From: Begonia masoniana
Taxonomy: Eukaryota; Streptophyta; Magnoliopsida; Cucurbitales; Begoniaceae
Direction of reading: 5' to 3'
Assembly: GCA_022432975.1 (NCBI GenBank)
Contig: CM039509.1
Span: 6,201,043 to 6,265,042 of the forward strand
DNA: 64,000 bases
The position numbers were made by a program, and so were the translations under genes. Under the pieces are notes generated by a model. That model ran no database searches and was not told where the DNA came from. It saw nothing but the letters and a program-made list of their open reading frames with translations. Below are positions 43,355 to 54,026 of this stretch, piece by piece (the stretch's first letter is position 1; every line of letters starts with the position of its first letter).

Positions 43355-44857
43355 GTCTGGCTTCCACGGGCACAGAGCAGAACAGGGGGGGAAGGGGAGA
43401 ACGACGCGACGACGATCGGCTGAGCGAACCACCGTGATTTTCGACGTTCTCCGGCCAGTTGACGACAGCGAACGAGTTCCAGCTTGTCTCCGCGCATAAA
43501 CCGACAGGTAGGCTTGTTTTTTTTCTTCCCTGTTTTCTCGCTGTTCGTGGCCGGGGGGGACGAGCTTGTTTCAGCTCCGATCATCGGCCATTTTTGGCCA
43601 TTTTTGGCGTCAATTGGCCGGGCTTGATGCCGGCGAAAGTCGCCTGGAAACAGGAAGCTCAGACCGAGCTAAAAACAGAGGACCCGAGTTTGGGCCTCGG
43701 GTTTTCTCGTGTGATACATTGGGCGTTTTGGTTTATTTACGTTAAATTGAGTTGAATGTGGACGATTGGTAATGAAATGGGTAAAAATTGATGAAGAAAA
43801 TCGAGAGGAGGAGAATTTTAGTTAGGGCAGATTCAGGTTTTCTGTTTTTGACCTATCTACAGCCGTTTGTTTTGAATTCGGTTTTTGGCAGGTTAAGCTA
43901 GGTTATTAGGGGAGTACGTGGCCGCTGGAATCGTTCGATTCCGATAACCGACGTGTGAGTTATGCGCGTTTGAAGTTTTGGGTCGGTTTTTACCAAACTC
44001 AATTAGTGGCCTGTTTAGTTGAGTTTTTGTTGGGTTAGGCTAGAAATAATAGTTTGAGAGGGAAGTGGTGAATGTAAGCTTGATTTTGATGAAGTTTGAA
44101 TTTTTGTCATAGGTCGAGCCGTAGGTGGGCAGGAAACCGAATATCTCCAGCAAGCTAGGACGCCAGGTAAGTAGTAGTGTGGGTGTAATTGCTAGAGAGT
44201 CACCCAGAAGGGGCCTACACCACAGTTGTTTGCATTTTGTGAGTCGTGTGTATGTCATGAGTAGTCAGTAGGTGATGTGTATGTGCGGTCGTCGTCAGTG
44301 GTATGATGTGAGTCTAGTGCGGGTTGTGGGTCGGTTGTAAGTATGTTGAAGTCCTGTGAGAGTTGTGGGACGGTTGTACGTAGGTGGCGAGCCTTGTGAG
44401 GGTTGTGGGACGGTTGTGTGTAGGTTGTGAGTCTTGTGTATGTGCTGGGTCGTAGGTATGCGTGTGAAGTGATGGGTATGTGAAGTATTCGTTAGTTGGT
44501 CATGGTATGCAGGTTGTGAGTCGTAGGTACGTGAGTGATGTGATGTGGAGGCGAAGTTGTCGTTAGTTGGTCATGGTGTGTAGGATGGGAGTCTTGTGCA
44601 GCATGTGAGTCGGTGGTACGTATGTTGTGAGTTTCGTGCAGGATGTAGGTTAGTGGTGTGTACGTTGTGAGTCTTGTGCACGTTGTGGGTCGTTGGTACG
44701 TATGTGATGTGATATGATGTGATGTGTGTGTGCAGTCGTTGTGAGTACGTTATGGTTAGCATGCACCATGTTTTAAGCATGGGAGAGTAGAGGAGATAAG
44801 GAACGGGCCACCTAACCACATGGGGCGGCGATTTGTAACGTCACGTGGTCAAGGTTA

Positions 44858-45058
44858 GACCGGGGGACGGCGATACGTTACGCCCCGGGGATCGTTGTAG
44901 ACCGGGGGACGGCGATATGTTACGCCCCGGGGATCGTTGTAGACCGGGGGATGGCGATACGTTACGCCCCGGGGATCGTTGTAGACCGTGGGACGGCGAT
45001 ACGTTACGCCCCGGGGATCGTTGTAGACCGGTGGACGGCGATACGTTACACCCCGGGA
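44858..45058 (+). repeat. Minisatellite, 42-bp unit, about five copies
   Basis: The unit begins GACCGGGGGACGGCGATACG and continues TTACGCCCCGGGGATCGTTG. Open frames on both strands here are by-products of a unit length divisible by three. A looser GT-rich repeat with GTGAGTCTTGTG/GTGGGTCGGT motifs precedes it at about 44,220-44,740. Confidence 0.92.
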
Positions 45059-46295
45059 GATGCGATGCGGCGAGGGGATGACAACGTGTGTAGAGACGTG
45101 CATGTGTTAAGATTGCATAACCAGTTTTCATGTTTCATATTTGTACTTTTCACTCTACTTTCTAAGCCTTGAGCTTACGGTGTGTTATGTGGTGTAGGTA
45201 CTGCCGAGCAGGAAGGTGAGTACCGAGAGCCTGACCAGGGGTAGATGCCAGTTGGTGATGTGCGACCAGGGCCCCGGTTGACGGCAGTGTTAGGGCGACC
45301 CGACCCAGTAGGAGTCACATCATGGTGTTGATCGGGTGTAGGCTATTTTGTGAGAGCATTATATATTTTGTTGTATATAGCCATAGTAAAGGGTGATGTG
45401 TCACCCTATACTGCGGACTTTCTTCATTTTGATTTGGTAGTACAGTTGTTCTGGTTGATATGAGGTGTGTCCAAGAGATTTGGCATGTTGTAGGGTGTGC
45501 AGGAATATTATGGGTTGGTTGGAAATTTTGGTTTTTTTTTTTTGTTTTACTCAGGTACTTAGCATGTTGGGGGAGCCATTTTCAGGCGTCACTCTGCCGA
45601 AATTTTCGAGGAGGATGCTATGGTGCCTAACAAATGAGATTAGGAGTATGTAGTGGATTAAGGAAAACAGTTTAAGTGTATGAGATAGTGGTAAAGAAAG
45701 AGAGTTGTTTATACTAGAATAGTCCCTACAGCGAACCGAGTCGTGGAGACTCGGGGCGTTACAAAACGAGTGTGGGTATGGTAGGAGATGGTAGGATAGT
45801 GCATGTGTTGAGATATGATGTGTTTATATTGATTGATGCATTACTTGCTTAGCGCTAAGCTAGTAGATGAGTTCAGTGATGTAGTAACGACGAGTTGACA
45901 GGTGAGCTCCCAGAGAGTGCCCAGGAGTAGGGTGGTTGGAGGAGTACCCCGTGCGACGAAGCGGCTGATTGTTAGGGCGGTTTGACCCGGTGTGCGTGTG
46001 GCTGCGTTTTGGTATGAGGGCAAGGGGGATTTATATTTTGAAATGGGAAGTTGTATTTTGGATTGGAGGTTTTAGGATGAGAAAATTGTATGGGTAATAT
46101 ATAGTGAATGTTTTAACGTTAAAAGTCGTTTTGATGTACAAACATGTTTTGAAATGGAAGTGAGTTTGTTTTGATGGTAGTCTTTTGTGATGGTTTGGAA
46201 AGGCAGGGAGTTTGGATTTGGAAAGTTGGGTGTTGAGTTTTAAGGGATTTAAATGTTATGCTGTCAAATTTTGAAGGTTTTATGTTGCTGTCAGG

Positions 46296-46770
46296 AGGGA
46301 GATGTCGACCGATTAGCATGGGTGTCGACCCCTTAGTTGTAGATGAGAGTCGGGGTGTCGACCAGGATATGTGGGAGTCATCCCTCGATAGTGTAAAATC
46401 ATTTGAGATGTCGACCTGTAAATTCAGGAGTCGACCAGTAAAGCAGGTGTCGACCAGAGTCGACCCATGCCCTTCAAGTGTCGACCGAATTTGTGAAGGG
46501 TTGAAACCCGAGAGGATGAATTGTCGACCTGTGCCTGTAGGTGTCGACCCCTTTCCTTCAAGTGTCAACCCGAGAGTGTGGGTGTCGACCAATCTTTGTG
46601 CAAAATGAAAACAGAGGCAACGGGGTGTTGACCCGAGTGTGCAGGTGTCAACCCCCAAGGGCGTTAAGCCATGAGATGTGTTGACCAGTTGGTTGAAGTG
46701 TCGACCGAAGTTGCAAAGGGTTGAAACCCGAGAGGAATGGGTGTCGAAAGAAGCGTTAAGGTGTCGACCG
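46296..46770 (+). repeat. GTCGACC-rich irregular repeat near the end of the Gypsy 5' LTR
   Basis: More than ten occurrences of (G)TGTCGACC or one-base variants at irregular spacing of roughly 25-50 bases. GGTCGACC is a perfect palindrome. No regular period, so not a simple satellite. Confidence 0.75.
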
Positions 46771-47071
46771 GTTTTCCTTGTGCGAGCTTTTTAAAGATTT
46801 TTAGATTTTCACCCTTCGATTTCCAAATTCAGACGTGCATTTTCCAACGCGTTTTAAAGTAGTTTTCCGCTGCAATAATATAGTTTTCTTAAAGGAAGTT
46901 GTTTTCAAGTTGATGAGTAAAGTTTTAAATTTTTCACGCATTTTGAAGTACGAGATGAGTAGTAGAAGTGGCGAACCGAGTCGTGGAGACTCGGGGCGCT
47001 ACAGTGTGGTATCCGAGAGCGAGTGAAGTAGTGACCCGAGTTTAGGGGAAAAACTTGGGGGCGCTACAGTG

Positions 47072-47084
47072 TGGTATCAGAGCC
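47072..47084 (+). promoter_or_regulatory. tRNA-Met primer-binding site of the Gypsy element
   Basis: TGGTATCAGAGCC, four bases after the LTR end. A damaged duplicate (TGGTATCCGAG) lies at about 47,007. Confidence 0.9.
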
Positions 47085-47222
47085 AAAAGGTTAAACCATT
47101 CAGAAGATTACCTAACAACACCGATCGCCGCATGGAAGTGCTCCAACAACTATGAGTGGTTATGTTTTGCTTGAGTTTGTAGATGTTTATGGGTTGTGTC
47201 TAACTTTTCCAAGATTAGCACA

Positions 47223-47566
47223 ATGCCGAGACGACCGGGACGATCGAGAGTGCCTAGGGAAACGATTAGTGCAAGAAATGAGGACGAGCCTATGACGATG
47301 AGGCAGTTGTCAGAGCTAGTGACTAGGCAGTCGCAACAGTTGAGCATTCCATTGAATCGCGAGGGCCAAGGGAATTCGAGGGCTAGCCCCTCGAGCGATA
47401 ATGGTGGCGAAATATTTCATAGGCAGAGACCACCAACGTTTGAAGGGCAATCGTCAGACCCGACTGCTGCAGAGGAATGAGTTCATACGATCGAGAGTAT
47501 GTTTAAGTGTGCCAAGGTGGGTGAGACGGACAAGGTTGATTTGGCAGTCTTCCACCTGGCTAAGGA
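47223..47566 (+). pseudogene. Gypsy gag, N-terminal part (in-frame stop, split by Cassandra array)
   Basis: From ATG 47223 the frame reads MPRRPGRSRVPRETISARNE and reaches RQRPPTFEGQSSDPTAAEE, then TGA, then VHTIESMFKCAKVGETDKVD and AVFHLAKD. In related elements the stop position is Trp (AEEW), so this is a TGG-to-TGA nonsense change. The Cassandra array is inserted right after LAKD and the frame resumes at 49,389 with ARFWWDTVEAI. It is the capsid-type gag of a Tekay/Del-like chromovirus; the clade is inferred from these motifs and the long LTRs. Confidence 0.85.
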
Positions 47567-47970
47567 TGTAACGACCCCTTTTCCCAGTAAGATATTGTGC
47601 GCTCTGGGGATTGGGCCGGAACCCAATATCCTCCCCTCACGGCTTTGTTTGGCGAGAACTTCCCGGAAGGTCACCCAACCTGGAATTGCTCTCGCCGAAG
47701 CACTTTTAACTTCGGAGTTCTTATGGGATCCGTTGCCAATTGTGCTCCAAAACGCGTCTTACTATATTGGGAGGGTCTCTTTACATATGTTTCATTTCCA
47801 CATACTTCCCCAAGCGATGTGAGATTGTGACGACCCCCTTTTTACGACCCGGGATTCGCCTATACTCAAGTCTAGGATTCGCCTACACTCGGCTTAGGTC
47901 CTGAGATTTGCCCCGCAACCCGAGGTTTGCCCCGCAGTCGTACTCATACGTGCACATTTGGGTCATCACA
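47567..47970 (-). repeat. Cassandra array LTR a
   Basis: 404 bp. The 5S-like part is 47651-47758 on the minus strand. Plus-strand start TGTAACGACCCC, end GGTCATCACA. It carries extra GGGATTCGCCTA/TTTGCCCCGCA repeats near the right end relative to the single Cassandra at 28.4 kb. Confidence 0.92.
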
Positions 47971-48041
47971 ATCACCCACCCTCGGGGGCCCAACGTCCTC
48001 GTTGGCCACATTTTCGGTTGGGTACAGACTCTGATACCATT

Positions 48042-48438
48042 TGTAACGACCCCTTTCCCAGTAAGATATTGTCCGCTCTGGGGATTGGGCCGCAACCCAA
48101 TATCCTCCCCTTACGGCTTTGTTTGGCGAGAACTTCCCGAAAGGTCACCCAACCTGAAATTGCTCTCGCCGAAGCACTTTTAACTTCGGAGTTCTTATGG
48201 GATCCGTTGCCAATTGTACTCCAAAACGCGTCTTACTATATTGGGAGGGTCTCTTTACATATGTTTCATTTTCACATACTTCCCCAAGCGATGTGGGATT
48301 GTGATGACCCCTTTTTATCGACCCGGGATTCGCCTCAAGTCTAGATTCGCCTACACTCGGCTTAGGTCCTGAGATTTGCCCCGCAACCCGAGGTTTGTCC
48401 CGCAGTCGTACTCATACGTGCACATTTGGGTCATCACA
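48042..48438 (-). repeat. Cassandra array LTR b
   Basis: 397 bp, intact TGTAAC terminus on the plus-strand left side. The 5S-like part is about 48,125-48,233. Confidence 0.92.
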
Positions 48439-48514
48439 ATCACCCACACCCCTGGGTCCACCCCAAACGCCTCGTTGGCCCATTTTCCGGTTGGGTACAG
48501 ACTCTGATACCATT

Positions 48515-48912
48515 TTTAACGACCCCTTTCCCAGTAAGATATTGTCCGCTCTGGGGATTGGGCCGCAACCCATATCCTCCCCTTACGGCTTTGTTTGGCG
48601 AGAACTTCCCGAAAGGTCACCCAACCTGAAATTGCTCTCGCCGAAGCAATTTTAACTTCGGAGTTCTTATGGGATCCGTTGCCAATTGTGCTCCAAAACG
48701 CTTCTTACTATATTGGGAGGGTCTCTTTACATATGTTTCTTTCCACATACTTCCCCAAGCGATGTGGATTGTGATGACCCCCTTTCTTTACGACCCGGAT
48801 TCGCCTAACCAAGTCTAGATTCGCCTACACTCGGCTTAGGTCCTGAGATTTGCCCCGCAACCCGAGGTTTGTCCCGCAGTCGTACTCATACGTGCACATT
48901 TGGGTCATCACA
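48515..48912 (-). repeat. Cassandra array LTR c
   Basis: 398 bp; terminus TTTAAC instead of TGTAAC. The preceding internal region has the same 5-base length increase as the next one. Confidence 0.9.
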
Positions 48913-48988
48913 ATCACCCACACCCCTGGGTCCACCCCAAACGCCTCGTTGGCCCATTTTCCGGTTGGGTACAGACTCTGATACCATT

Positions 48989-49388
48989 TTTAACGACCCC
49001 TTTCCCAGTAAGATATTGTCCGCTCTGGGGATTGGGCCGCAACCCAATATCCTCCCCTTACGGCTTTGTTTGGCGAGAACTTCCCGAAAGGTCACCCAAC
49101 CTGAAATTGCTCTCGCCGAAGCACTTTTAACTTCGGAGTTCTTATGGGATCCGTTGCCAATTGTACTCCAAACGCGTCTTACTATATTGGGAGGGTCTCT
49201 TTACATATGTTTCTTTCCACATACTTCCCCAAGCGATGTGGATTGTGATGACCCCCTTTTTACGACCCGGGATTCGCCTATACTCGAGTCCGGGATTCGC
49301 CTACGCTTGGATTAGATCCTGAGGTTTGCCCTGCAACCCGAGGTTTGTCCCGCAGTCGTACTCATACGTGCACATTTGGGTCATCACA
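48989..49388 (-). repeat. Cassandra array LTR d
   Basis: 400 bp; terminus TTTAAC. The right end GGTCATCACA abuts the AAGGA duplication. Confidence 0.9.
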
Positions 49389-49539
49389 AAGGACGCCCGA
49401 TTTTGGTGGGACACCGTGGAAGCCATCGCTGGCGTTCAGGCCATGGGGAAGGAATTCAAGGAGACTTTCTACGAGAAGTACTTCAACAGTATGGTGCAGG
49501 AAACTAAGATGATGGAATTTTTACAATTAAAGCAGACGG
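49389..49539 (+). pseudogene. Gypsy gag, middle part
   Basis: Continues the gag frame with ARFWWDTVEAIAGVQAMGKE and FKETFYEKYFNSMVQETKMM, then EFLQLKQT, the conserved core of Ty3/Gypsy gag. It ends at the GACGG target duplication (49535-49539) of LTR 6 and resumes at 54,027. Confidence 0.88.
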
Positions 49540-50770
49540 TGTAACGACCCAGAGCTAAGGATATATTTTTTTTAAAAATAAAAACTCCTGGACGTTCAAC
49601 TCAGGCAACATAACTCAGTCATTTAAACCTTAGAACAACCACTTGTAAACTTTTCCTTTAAAAACTCGTGGACAGGTAAAAGAACAACAATCTAAGACCT
49701 TAAATTCTCTGAACTCGAGTCTTTCATAAATCTGATAGCACACTCATCCACAGAGTCGAACGACATAACTTGGGCAACAATCTTATCTACAAGGTCAGGT
49801 GGCTTTATCATCCACGGACTACTCAGACTTTATTGTCCACAGACTACAATGGACGATAACTTTGGACGATACATTGTCTATAGACCACGTGACTTTAATG
49901 TCCACGGTCCACGTGACTATAATGTCCACGGACCACGTGACTACTTACTCACGGGTTACAGACTCATTGTCCACAGACCAACGTCCATGGACTTATTTAA
50001 ATTTGCCATCCACAGACCACGTGACTTCGTCGTCCACAGTCACGTGACCACTTACTTTGGACAACGTATTCGTCCATGTAATTCTGGACAACGATTTACT
50101 TACAACTCTGGACTACTATTTTTGCTTACAACTCTAGACGATTGTTTTTACTTACAAAATAAAACACATAGACAACCGATCAACCGCCCTCCTTGGCAAA
50201 TGTTCGGCTAACTCTCTGGAACTGACTCTATAAATATTCTCACATCTCATTTCAAATGAAAACCATTTTACTCATAAAAACTTAAACATGCGTAGTGGAA
50301 AACTTAAAGGAAAACAGATGAATCTTTAGTCTTAAAATCCTCTTTAAACATGAATTTGTACCAGACAACCCCAGCATTCATCATCATAAGAAAGCCTTAT
50401 CTTACTTATACTTCAGTATCATAAACCTTACTAAAATATACTAGGAGCAACACCACGCGGTCAAAATCACCACCCAGCACAAAATCCACGCCATGAGCAC
50501 CATCCAGCAACCCGACTTAGACATTTTCATTCAGTTTGAGGTCCTCACCTTCTAACTCGTCACTTACATCATAAGGTTTAAACTATAAGCCTAATGCTTA
50601 GTAAGGAGTGCAATATATAGTACTCATGAATGCATGCTTTGAAAGAAATCATAATCATGTTCTTATCTCGTACATTACATGACATATACATATACTTACT
50701 CATTGATTCATTGTGTGCATGTACATGGCCCTCTCGGACAGAAATCTTGGTCCAATGAATGGACAGTGAC

Positions 50771-50852
50771 ATTTTCATGTTCTTTTACTCGTTCTTGTTC
50801 TTTTCATGTTCTTGTTCTTTTCATGTTCTTGTTCTTTTCATGTTCTTGTTCA
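50771..50852. repeat. Minisatellite TTCATGTTCTTGTTCTT in LTR 6
   Basis: About four to five copies of a ~17-base unit between the donor-like and acceptor-like sites of LTR 6, flanked by two ~45-base direct repeats (CTCTCGGACAGAAATCTTGG, at about 50,731 and 50,920). Confidence 0.85.
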
Positions 50853-51382
50853 TCATTTACATAACATGGATCAAGGAGGGTTTGTGCTGAAGGGGGTAGG
50901 CAGAGTGCGTGTACATGGTCCTCTCGGACAGAAATCTTGGTCCCTTTCTGGACAGTGACATGGCCAAACCGCCCCAACCCTCACTTAATCATGGTTGCAT
51001 ACATTTCATATTCATATCTCATTTATAAAAGAAGCATATACATAAAACATTTTCGTATTCTTGGAAGACAAATCTTGATGCAGGAACATGAATGCACTTA
51101 AATCATCAGACTATGGAAAGAATCATACCAGAACAGACGGCTTCATAAACTCTATCATAACATCACATAACATAACTCTTAGTCAACCATAAATCATCAA
51201 GTAACATCAATACAGATTTTCTAGTACCCTTGTGATGTAGGGCTCTAATGGCAAAAAATCTTAATACACTCACTTACCTGGACTCCTTAGCAATGGTCGT
51301 GCTTTCGCTCAAAGTCTTTTCCACGTAGAGCTTTGAACTTCGAAGGGAAGAAGGAGAAGTTGATTGCCAATGGAGGAAATCT

Positions 51383-53785
51383 GTAATACCCGGCTTTACG
51401 AGATATTAATATTTTAATGCATGATGGCATTTTTGTAAATATATCAAATCAAGTCCGTTTTGCGAACGGAAAACGTCATTACGATCTTAACGATTAATAG
51501 GAATTTTAAGGAATTTACGGGATTTTTCGGAGTGATAACGCTATATTTCGAAAAATTACGTTTCTCGTAATATAAAAGACGTTTTAGTAAAAATAGTAAA
51601 CGTGGTCCGATTTGCAAATGGACAGTTTTAAAAGAACCCTAGTAATAAGTTGGGTTTACTGGAGAAATATGGAGATTTGGAGAAACCGAATCGTTAGACA
51701 ATTAACGAAACGAGGGACGAAACAAATGGAAAACAAAAGAAGGGCAAAATGGTAAATTGCCAAGTCAATTTAAATAAAACAAAAATTCTTCTCTTTTCTC
51801 CCTCACTTCTCCTTCTTCGCGAGAACCTTCCTTCGCCGGCGATTTTCTTCCCCCACGCACGGCGTTCTCCATTTCCGACGATCGAGCTCTCCGATCGTCT
51901 CGATCCTTCACGTTTCTTCCTCCTCTCACAACCCTAGGTAAGATTCTAAAGCTTTAGGAACGTATTGTTTGGTTTTTTACGGAGTTAAAAACGTTAGGGT
52001 TCTGTTTAGGGTTTTGTTAAAAAATGCGAATTAGGGTTCGAAATTTATAGGTTAGCTGTGATTAAGGATATAGTGAACGTATCGAACGTTATGGGACGAA
52101 TTTAATTGATTTAGGACGAATGTTAAAATTTGAGAAATTTCGGGTTTTAGGGAAAAACTTGTTGATTGTTCTTTCGAGGTATCAGTCGTAAATTTGTTTG
52201 TCGATATGCCTCGATTAGTTCAATTAGAGCTTTAAGGAATCTCCTTGGTAAAGATTTCGTTAAAAATTGGACGTTTAATAGTTTAAACTCGTTTTAACGA
52301 TAATTTGGTGAAATTGCCTAGGTAAACAACGCTCGTGGACGGAGCTTGAGCTGCAATGGACACGAGGTAAGTTCTCGTGATCTTTTCTGGCCGATTGGTT
52401 TACACTGTACATCGAAGTCGTCTCGAGGAGTTTTGGTGATGCGTTTGTTTAAATTGTTTTGGTTGGGTAGCTAGGTTAGTCGTTTATAGGTTATGTTTGT
52501 TTATCGTCTTGATGGTACACATGCTGGTTGTTTACTTTATGCATTTGACTGCTCATGCATCACATCTGTTAAAGCATATGTTTAAGGGAACGAAATGAAT
52601 CTATGTAATCTGTTATCTGGTCACGGCGAGGTGGTTTAGACCTCGGTGACATTCTGTCTGCGACCTAATTAAAAAGTAAAATGAACCAACAAAATCTACG
52701 TAATCTGTTATCTGGTCACGACGAGGTGGGTTTAGGCCTCGGTGACGATCTGTCTGCGACGTAATGAATCTGAATCTGCTATCTGCATGTTTTATGAATG
52801 ACATTTGCATCTGCACGCATTCTGCATGTACGAGAGCTTGCTGAGATTTTTATCTCATAGGTGTCTGTATGGTGTAGGTGACTTCAACATAGGTGAGGAC
52901 AAGATCCCTCCACCTGAGGAGTGATGCAGTTGACGGAGGATGGCTTGCGTGGTGTGCTGGCGCAGTCGATGCTAACCTGACCCGTGGGGATGTATGTATA
53001 GGTTTTGGGGTTATTGGGATCGTCTGGGCTGATGGTTGTATAGACATTTTAGGATGTTTGGATCTGATAGTTGATAGGTTAAATGATTTATAAATGTTTT
53101 GGAAATTGATTTTATAACCTTTTGTTTGATTTCAAAACAGGTGGATTTGTTTAGGTTTCAAACATATCCACGCAGTTTGTTTTCATGAAAATTGATCGCA
53201 TTTTAGATACGTTTTGAGTCGTTATTTAGGGTGATTCGGTGAATGTGAAAAAGATGAGGATACGCGTGAGTTTATATTTGATGTTATTGTGTTGGTTAGG
53301 GTTATGTATAAGTCGTATTTGTGTAGTTGGCGCAGAAAGAAAAAAGAAAGAAAGAAAGAGGAAAGAAATGGAACGAAAGAGGGAGGGAGGCAGTGAGGGT
53401 GGCGATTGATCGCCTGAGGAGGGGATCAATCGCCCCTCTTGGATCGCCACTCCCTGGAATTCCAGGGAGTGTGGCGATTGATCGCCACTGGCGTTTTGGC
53501 AACAAGCGAACAATCGCCTGTTGCAATCTCCTACGGGCGATTGATCGCCCCTGTATATTTGGGATGAAAATCCCTTTTTGTCCCTCGGCCGATACTTAGT
53601 TGTTTTAAATGTTTTTAATTGTTTTACATATTTGTTTTAATTGTTTTAGTATTTGTTTTAAACGAATTACTAAACGAACTCTGATTTCGATTTAATAACC
53701 GCTTAAGGTTAGGTCTAAAGTTTATAATGATAAGTATAGAAAAAATAGTACGGGAAAAATTGGGTACAGTATTAGGGTCGTTACA
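51383..53785 (+). mobile_element. Solo LTR 4 (2.4 kb) nested in LTR 6
   Basis: Starts TGTAATACCCGG and ends AGGGTCGTTACA; the target duplication is AAATC (51378-51382, 53786-53790). Splice-like signals: CCTAG/GTAAGA (51937/51938), CCTAG/GTAAAC (52321/52322), CGAG/GTAAGT (52366/52367), GTGTAG/GTGAC (52877/52878), ATAG/GTGAGG (52892/52893). A ~60-base direct repeat (CTGTTATCTGGTCACGRCGA) lies at about 52,609 and 52,706. GGCGATTGATCGCC palindromes lie near the end. Confidence 0.88.
53398..53560 (+). repeat. Cluster of GATC-centred palindromes in LTR 4
   Basis: GGCGATTGATCGCC (three times, one as GGCGATTGATCGCCAC) and GGGATCAATCGCCCC, plus CCCTGGAATTCCAGGG at about 53,450. They can form alternative hairpins. 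Confidence 0.8.
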
Positions 53786-54026
53786 AAATCACCATGGGGA
53801 GATTTCTTGGAGGAGGAGTCAGCCGCCAGAGGGAGCTCACGGAGTGGAGGAGGTTTAAGTGAGGTTTTAGAATTTTCCTTTTCTATTTATATTCGATCCA
53901 AATCACTTTAATTACAAATTTTGCCATTAAACCTACTTTTCTTTTGTAATCTCCTTATCCCATAAACCACACCATAAATAACCACGGGATAAAATACCCA
54001 ATAAAAGTGCTGGTTGTTACAGACGG

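Larger units (their letters stand above)
43049..45763 (+). mobile_element. Solo LTR 3 (Tekay-type, 2.7 kb) nested in the Gypsy 5' LTR
   Basis: Starts TGTAACACCCGG and ends CGGGGCGTTACA. The target duplication is AAACG (43044-43048, 45764-45768). Its last ~25 bases (GCGAACCGAGTCGTGGAGAC, then TCGGGGCG) match the end of its host LTR at about 46,971-47,003, so the two are related families. Splice-like signals: ACAG/GTAGGC (43507/43508), CATAG/GTCGAG (44112/44113), CCAG/GTAAGT (44166/44167), GTGTAG/GTACTG (45197/45198), GGAAG/GTGAGT (45215/45216). Confidence 0.88.
41653..47068 (+). repeat. 5' LTR of a Tekay/Del-like Gypsy element, interrupted by solo LTR 3
   Basis: Starts TGTAGTACCCGG and ends GGGGGCGCTACA just before the primer site at 47072. 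Without the nested solo LTR (43049-45763) and its 5-bp duplication it is about 2.7 kb. Splice-like signals: CAAG/GTTGGT (41994/41995), CTAG/GTTCG (42504/42505), CCAG/GTAAGT (42559/42560), GATGTAG/T (45884/45885), ACAG/GTGAGC (45901/45902). A GTCGACC-rich tract lies at 46,296-46,770. The last ~65 bases of the LTR plus the start of the primer site are duplicated. Confidence 0.82.
47567..49388 (-). mobile_element. Tandem Cassandra array: four LTRs and three internal regions
   Basis: On the minus strand the order LTR-internal-LTR-internal-LTR-internal-LTR spans 1.8 kb, flanked by one target duplication, AAGGA (47562-47566, 49389-49393). LTRs: 47567-47970, 48042-48438, 48515-48912, 48989-49388. 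Internals: 71, 76 and 76 bp, each with a TGGTATCAGAGTC primer site on the minus strand (for example 48027-48039). Each LTR has the 5S-like segment (for example 47651-47758). Two internal LTR starts share TTTAAC in place of TGTAAC, showing that middle units were copied from each other. It sits inside the Gypsy gag. Confidence 0.93.
49540..54021 (-). mobile_element. Solo LTR 6 (inverted orientation), itself carrying LTR 4
   Basis: Plus-strand ends TGTAACGACCCAG and GGTTGTTACA; the target duplication is GACGG (49535-49539, 54022-54026). Without the nested LTR 4 it is about 2.07 kb. Splice-like signals are on the minus strand: TCCAG/GTAAGTG at 51278/51277, ATGTAAG acceptor at about 50,563, then a 14-nt exon-like piece (50562-50549) and GAAG/GTGAGG. 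The order is inverted relative to the other LTRs, so its sense strand is minus. Confidence 0.85.

Noticed and set aside
44845..45131. Open frames on both strands with repeated RPGDGDTLRPGD-like or SPGLQRSPGRNV-like peptides
   Set aside because: By-product of a 42-bp minisatellite whose unit length is divisible by three; it lies inside a solo LTR.
47499..49315. Repeated ORFs of 100-150 codons
   Set aside because: They are antisense readings of the Cassandra LTR array and of its 5S-like segments.
51749..51937. 62-codon ORF duplicated at 59065-59253
   Set aside because: CT-rich leader-like part of LTR 4; identical because the block is duplicated, no protein features.
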